Source of the DNA: JBGOTP01 sp041476545
Lineage (GTDB): Bacteria; Acidobacteriota; Vicinamibacteria; Vicinamibacterales; CAVVIG01
Assembly (NCBI GenBank): GCA_041476545.1
Contig: JBGOTP010000269.1
Location: 1 to 7,270, forward strand
DNA length: 7,270 bases
Direction of reading: 5' to 3'
In this document: piece after piece, positions 6,262-7,270 of the stretch
How positions within the stretch are numbered: the stretch's first letter is position 1
Layout of the letters: each line of letters starts with the position of its first letter
The notes under the pieces: generated by a model
What the model saw: the letters and a program-made list of their open reading frames with translations, nothing else
Told to the model about the DNA's origin: nothing
Databases searched by the model: none
Position numbers and translations under genes: made by a program

Positions 6262-6606
6262 CTACAGACCCAGGACGATCCGAAGACCGTTCTCGACATC
6301 CTCGAGAGACTGGCCTCGCACACGCCCCGCGAGTTCCATCAAGAATTCACGGTCGACCGTGATAAGTTGCGACACATTCGCGACCGACGCCTTTCGCAAT
6401 CCCGACGCTTTGGCAGGGATCAAGACATTTCCGGGAGCATCGAGGAGACGAAGGTTCGTGCTCAACACGACGGCAATCACCGTATGCAGCCGACTGCGGT
6501 TGAAGGCGTCACTTTGAACAATCAACACCGGCCGGTTGTACCCAGGCTCGGAGCCCTCGGGCTCCCCCAGATCAGCGGTCCACACCTGTCCCCGTTCGAC
6601 TGTCAC
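6262..6606 (-). CDS. mazF: MazF/PemK-type toxin, endoribonuclease, 114 aa
   Basis: The full-length protein has the usual MazF size and pattern: RGQVWTADLG at residues 5-14, GSEPGYNRPVLIVQSD at 18-33, AVVLSTNL at 45-52 and SVANVSQLITVDREFL at 74-89. Arg25 in the NRPV block and Ser49/Thr50 in the LSTNL block match the positions of the catalytic Arg and Thr in characterised MazF proteins. Family members cut single-stranded RNA at short sequence-specific sites and stop growth when their antitoxin is lost. The start is a GTG (6604-6606) that overlaps the antitoxin stop in a GTGA, so it is made by translational coupling at a level probably below that of the antitoxin. It converges on the secreted-repeat gene. 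The family is assigned with high certainty; the cleavage sequence cannot be predicted here. Confidence 0.93.
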   Translation of the reverse strand: MTVERGQVWTADLGEPEGSEPGYNRPVLIVQSDAFNRSRLHTVIAVVLSTNLRLLDAPGNVLIPAKASGLRKASVANVSQLITVDREFLMELAGRVRGQSLEDVENGLRIVLGL

Positions 6607-6836
6607 GGCTCGCGGGTGAGTGACCGGCTTTGCAGACGCCTCACGGCCGGCGGCAGCCGACTGTCTTCGGATTCGTAGACGGCATTGAGGCGTTCGGTGA
6701 TCTTCCGACCACGGCTCTTGGCGACGAACTCGGCCAGCGCCGTCGCATACAGACGGCTGCGGGACACACCGAGCCGTTTGGTGAGCGTCTCAGCTGATTC
6801 GAACAATTCATCCGGTATCGACAGCGCCACTTTCAT
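6603..6836 (-). CDS. Ribbon-helix-helix antitoxin partner of the MazF-type toxin, 77 aa
   Basis: Residues 1-50 fit a ribbon-helix-helix DNA-binding domain: a beta strand (KVALSIPDELF), helix 1 (ESAETLTKRLG), the turn VSRSR and helix 2 (LYATALAEFVAKSRG). A flexible, charged C-terminal tail with ITERLNAVYE and a later LQSRSL segment follows, typical of the part that wraps and blocks MazF. Such antitoxins dimerise, neutralise the toxin and repress their own promoter with the toxin as co-repressor. The palindromes just upstream (6840-6856) are the probable operator. There is no Shine-Dalgarno sequence before ATG 6836, and the predicted -10 lies only 6 nt away, so the message may be leaderless. 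The stop overlaps the toxin start by 4 nt. The gene order, antitoxin first, is the standard one. Confidence 0.92.
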   Translation of the reverse strand: MKVALSIPDELFESAETLTKRLGVSRSRLYATALAEFVAKSRGRKITERLNAVYESEDSRLPPAVRRLQSRSLTREP

Positions 6837-6839
6837 ACC

Positions 6840-6856
6840 GTAGTACTACCATGGTA
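6840..6856. promoter_or_regulatory. Overlapping palindromes, probable operator of the toxin-antitoxin pair
   Basis: Two perfect 10-bp palindromes overlap by 3 bp: GTAGTACTAC (6840-6849) and TACCATGGTA (6847-6856), with centres 7 bp apart. They start 3 bp upstream of the antitoxin start codon. Short repeated palindromes in this place are where ribbon-helix-helix antitoxins usually bind their own promoter. Confidence 0.65.
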
Positions 6857-6872
6857 CGACGCGGCCAGACAA
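6843..6872 (-). promoter_or_regulatory. Possible promoter of the toxin-antitoxin operon
   Basis: On the minus strand, TTGTCT (6867-6872) could be a -35 and TAGTAC (6843-6848) a -10, with an 18-bp spacer. The -10 is a weak match (3 of 6). It lies inside the palindromes, so a bound antitoxin would block polymerase. Transcription would begin at or next to the antitoxin ATG. Confidence 0.35.
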
Positions 6873-7120
6873 ATTGGGGGGAACAGGCAGGCATCGTCTG
6901 ACCGCGGTTGCGCCAGTCGGCGGCTCGTGTGACTCACATGTACGTCCTGATCGCGGAATCGATAGTCCATGTAGGATCTCGCCGCCGAGGGCAGCCGCGG
7001 CGGCACGCGATCGAAGGACGACTTGGACTATTTCGTTTTTCACAACGGTGGTGAAAACCTGGACGCCACCGCTATACGGAAATGAAACCGGCTCTAGGCG
7101 GCGACCGACCACCGAGTTCG
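6857..7120. other. Non-coding stretch with several dyads
   Basis: I see no reading frame with coding character in these 264 bases. The stretch holds the dyad TGTGA-C-TCACA (6928-6938) and an 8-bp inverted repeat, ATAGTCCA (6962-6969) with TGGACTAT (7024-7031). That repeat encloses a GCCGCC/GGCGGC pair (6981-6986 and 6999-7004). Next come a compact AT-rich hairpin TTTTCAC/GTGAAAA (7037-7043 and 7051-7057) and CGGTGG/CCACCG (7046-7051 and 7066-7071). The last two overlap and would compete. The region separates two minus-strand genes and may hold the 3' end of the upstream transcript, a structured RNA or the remains of an inserted element. Confidence 0.55.
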
Positions 7121-7270
7121 CTAATTGCCCCCGCGTCCTGCCGCCGGGGCAGCCGGCGCGGGCGGGCGCGGCGCGCTGATGCGCTCGTGATCGCCCTTGG
7201 GCGGCGTACGGGTGTCGAAGTAGGTGAGCTTGGCGCCGAACGCGGTGCGTCCCGGCTTCTCCCACCACAC
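7121..7270 (-). CDS. C-terminal 49 residues of an unidentified protein (partial)
   Basis: This frame enters from the right edge on the minus strand and ends at TAG (7121-7123). It is the coding frame because almost every third codon position is G or C and the peptide has normal composition: VWWEKPGRTAFGAKLTYFDT, then TPPKGDHERIS, then a Pro/Ala-rich tail ending GRGGN. The neighbouring, longer open frame over the same bases lacks these properties. I do not recognise the family from this fragment. The Pro/Ala/Gly tail resembles the ends of exported proteins in this kind of genome, but that is only an impression. No clear intrinsic terminator follows; the hairpins at 7037-7071 lack a T run on this strand. 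Confidence 0.72.
   Translation of the reverse strand: MWWEKPGRTAFGAKLTYFDTRTPPKGDHERISAPRPPAPAAPAAGRGGN

Noticed and set aside
6928..6938. TGTGA and TCACA halves as a CRP/FNR-type site
   Set aside because: The halves are separated by 1 bp, whereas a CRP site needs 6 bp between them. It is kept only as a dyad.
6874..7179. Plus-strand open frame of about 100 codons in the spacer next to the toxin-antitoxin pair
   Set aside because: It starts with TTG without a ribosome binding site, has no coding-like codon pattern and runs into the minus-strand gene whose frame has strong third-position G/C.

Overview
The window is high-GC bacterial DNA. Genes are closely packed and codons prefer G or C in the third position. 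The pair of an exported protein with DUF1587/1595/1592/1588/1585 domains and a DUF1552 protein is typical of Planctomycetota, Acidobacteriota, Myxococcota and some Gammaproteobacteria. The overall style (very high GC, a secreted PF03640-type protein, many Ala/Pro/Gly tails) makes Acidobacteriota of the Vicinamibacteria kind my best guess. This is inference and no marker gene is present to settle it.

Positions 1-5118 look like one plus-strand operon for exported proteins. It begins with a tandem array of one uncharacterised secreted family: the last 28 codons of copy A (1-87), a broken copy B (96-843) and an intact copy C (852-2084). Copy B carries an in-frame TGA where copy C has Trp, and a 485-bp internal deletion that shifts the frame. 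Next come a Sec-type exported DUF1592-family protein with a CxxCH motif (2081-3781) and a Tat-exported DUF1552 protein (3781-5118). Successive genes are joined by 8-nt gaps or by ATGA and TGATG overlaps, so translation is probably coupled.

A 110-nt spacer then holds an 87-bp element with inverted-repeat ends and strong internal dyads (5122-5208). It looks like a short interspersed repeat or an attenuator. Behind it lies a secreted protein with two PF03640-like modules (5229-6164) and its own strong ribosome binding site. A clean hairpin (6209-6235) separates it from the convergent genes.

On the minus strand is a MazE/MazF-type toxin-antitoxin pair (antitoxin 6603-6836, toxin 6262-6606). Palindromes overlap its likely promoter and the antitoxin message may be leaderless. 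A 264-bp non-coding stretch with several dyads follows, and then the C-terminal end of an unidentified minus-strand gene (7121-7270) that runs off the window.

The most interesting part is the exported set. An expanded and partly decaying family of Cys-containing secreted proteins sits directly upstream of a DUF1592/DUF1552 pair that may be an extracytoplasmic redox couple of unknown substrate, with a PF03640-like protein behind it. None of these families has a firmly known biochemical role, so the joint function is open.
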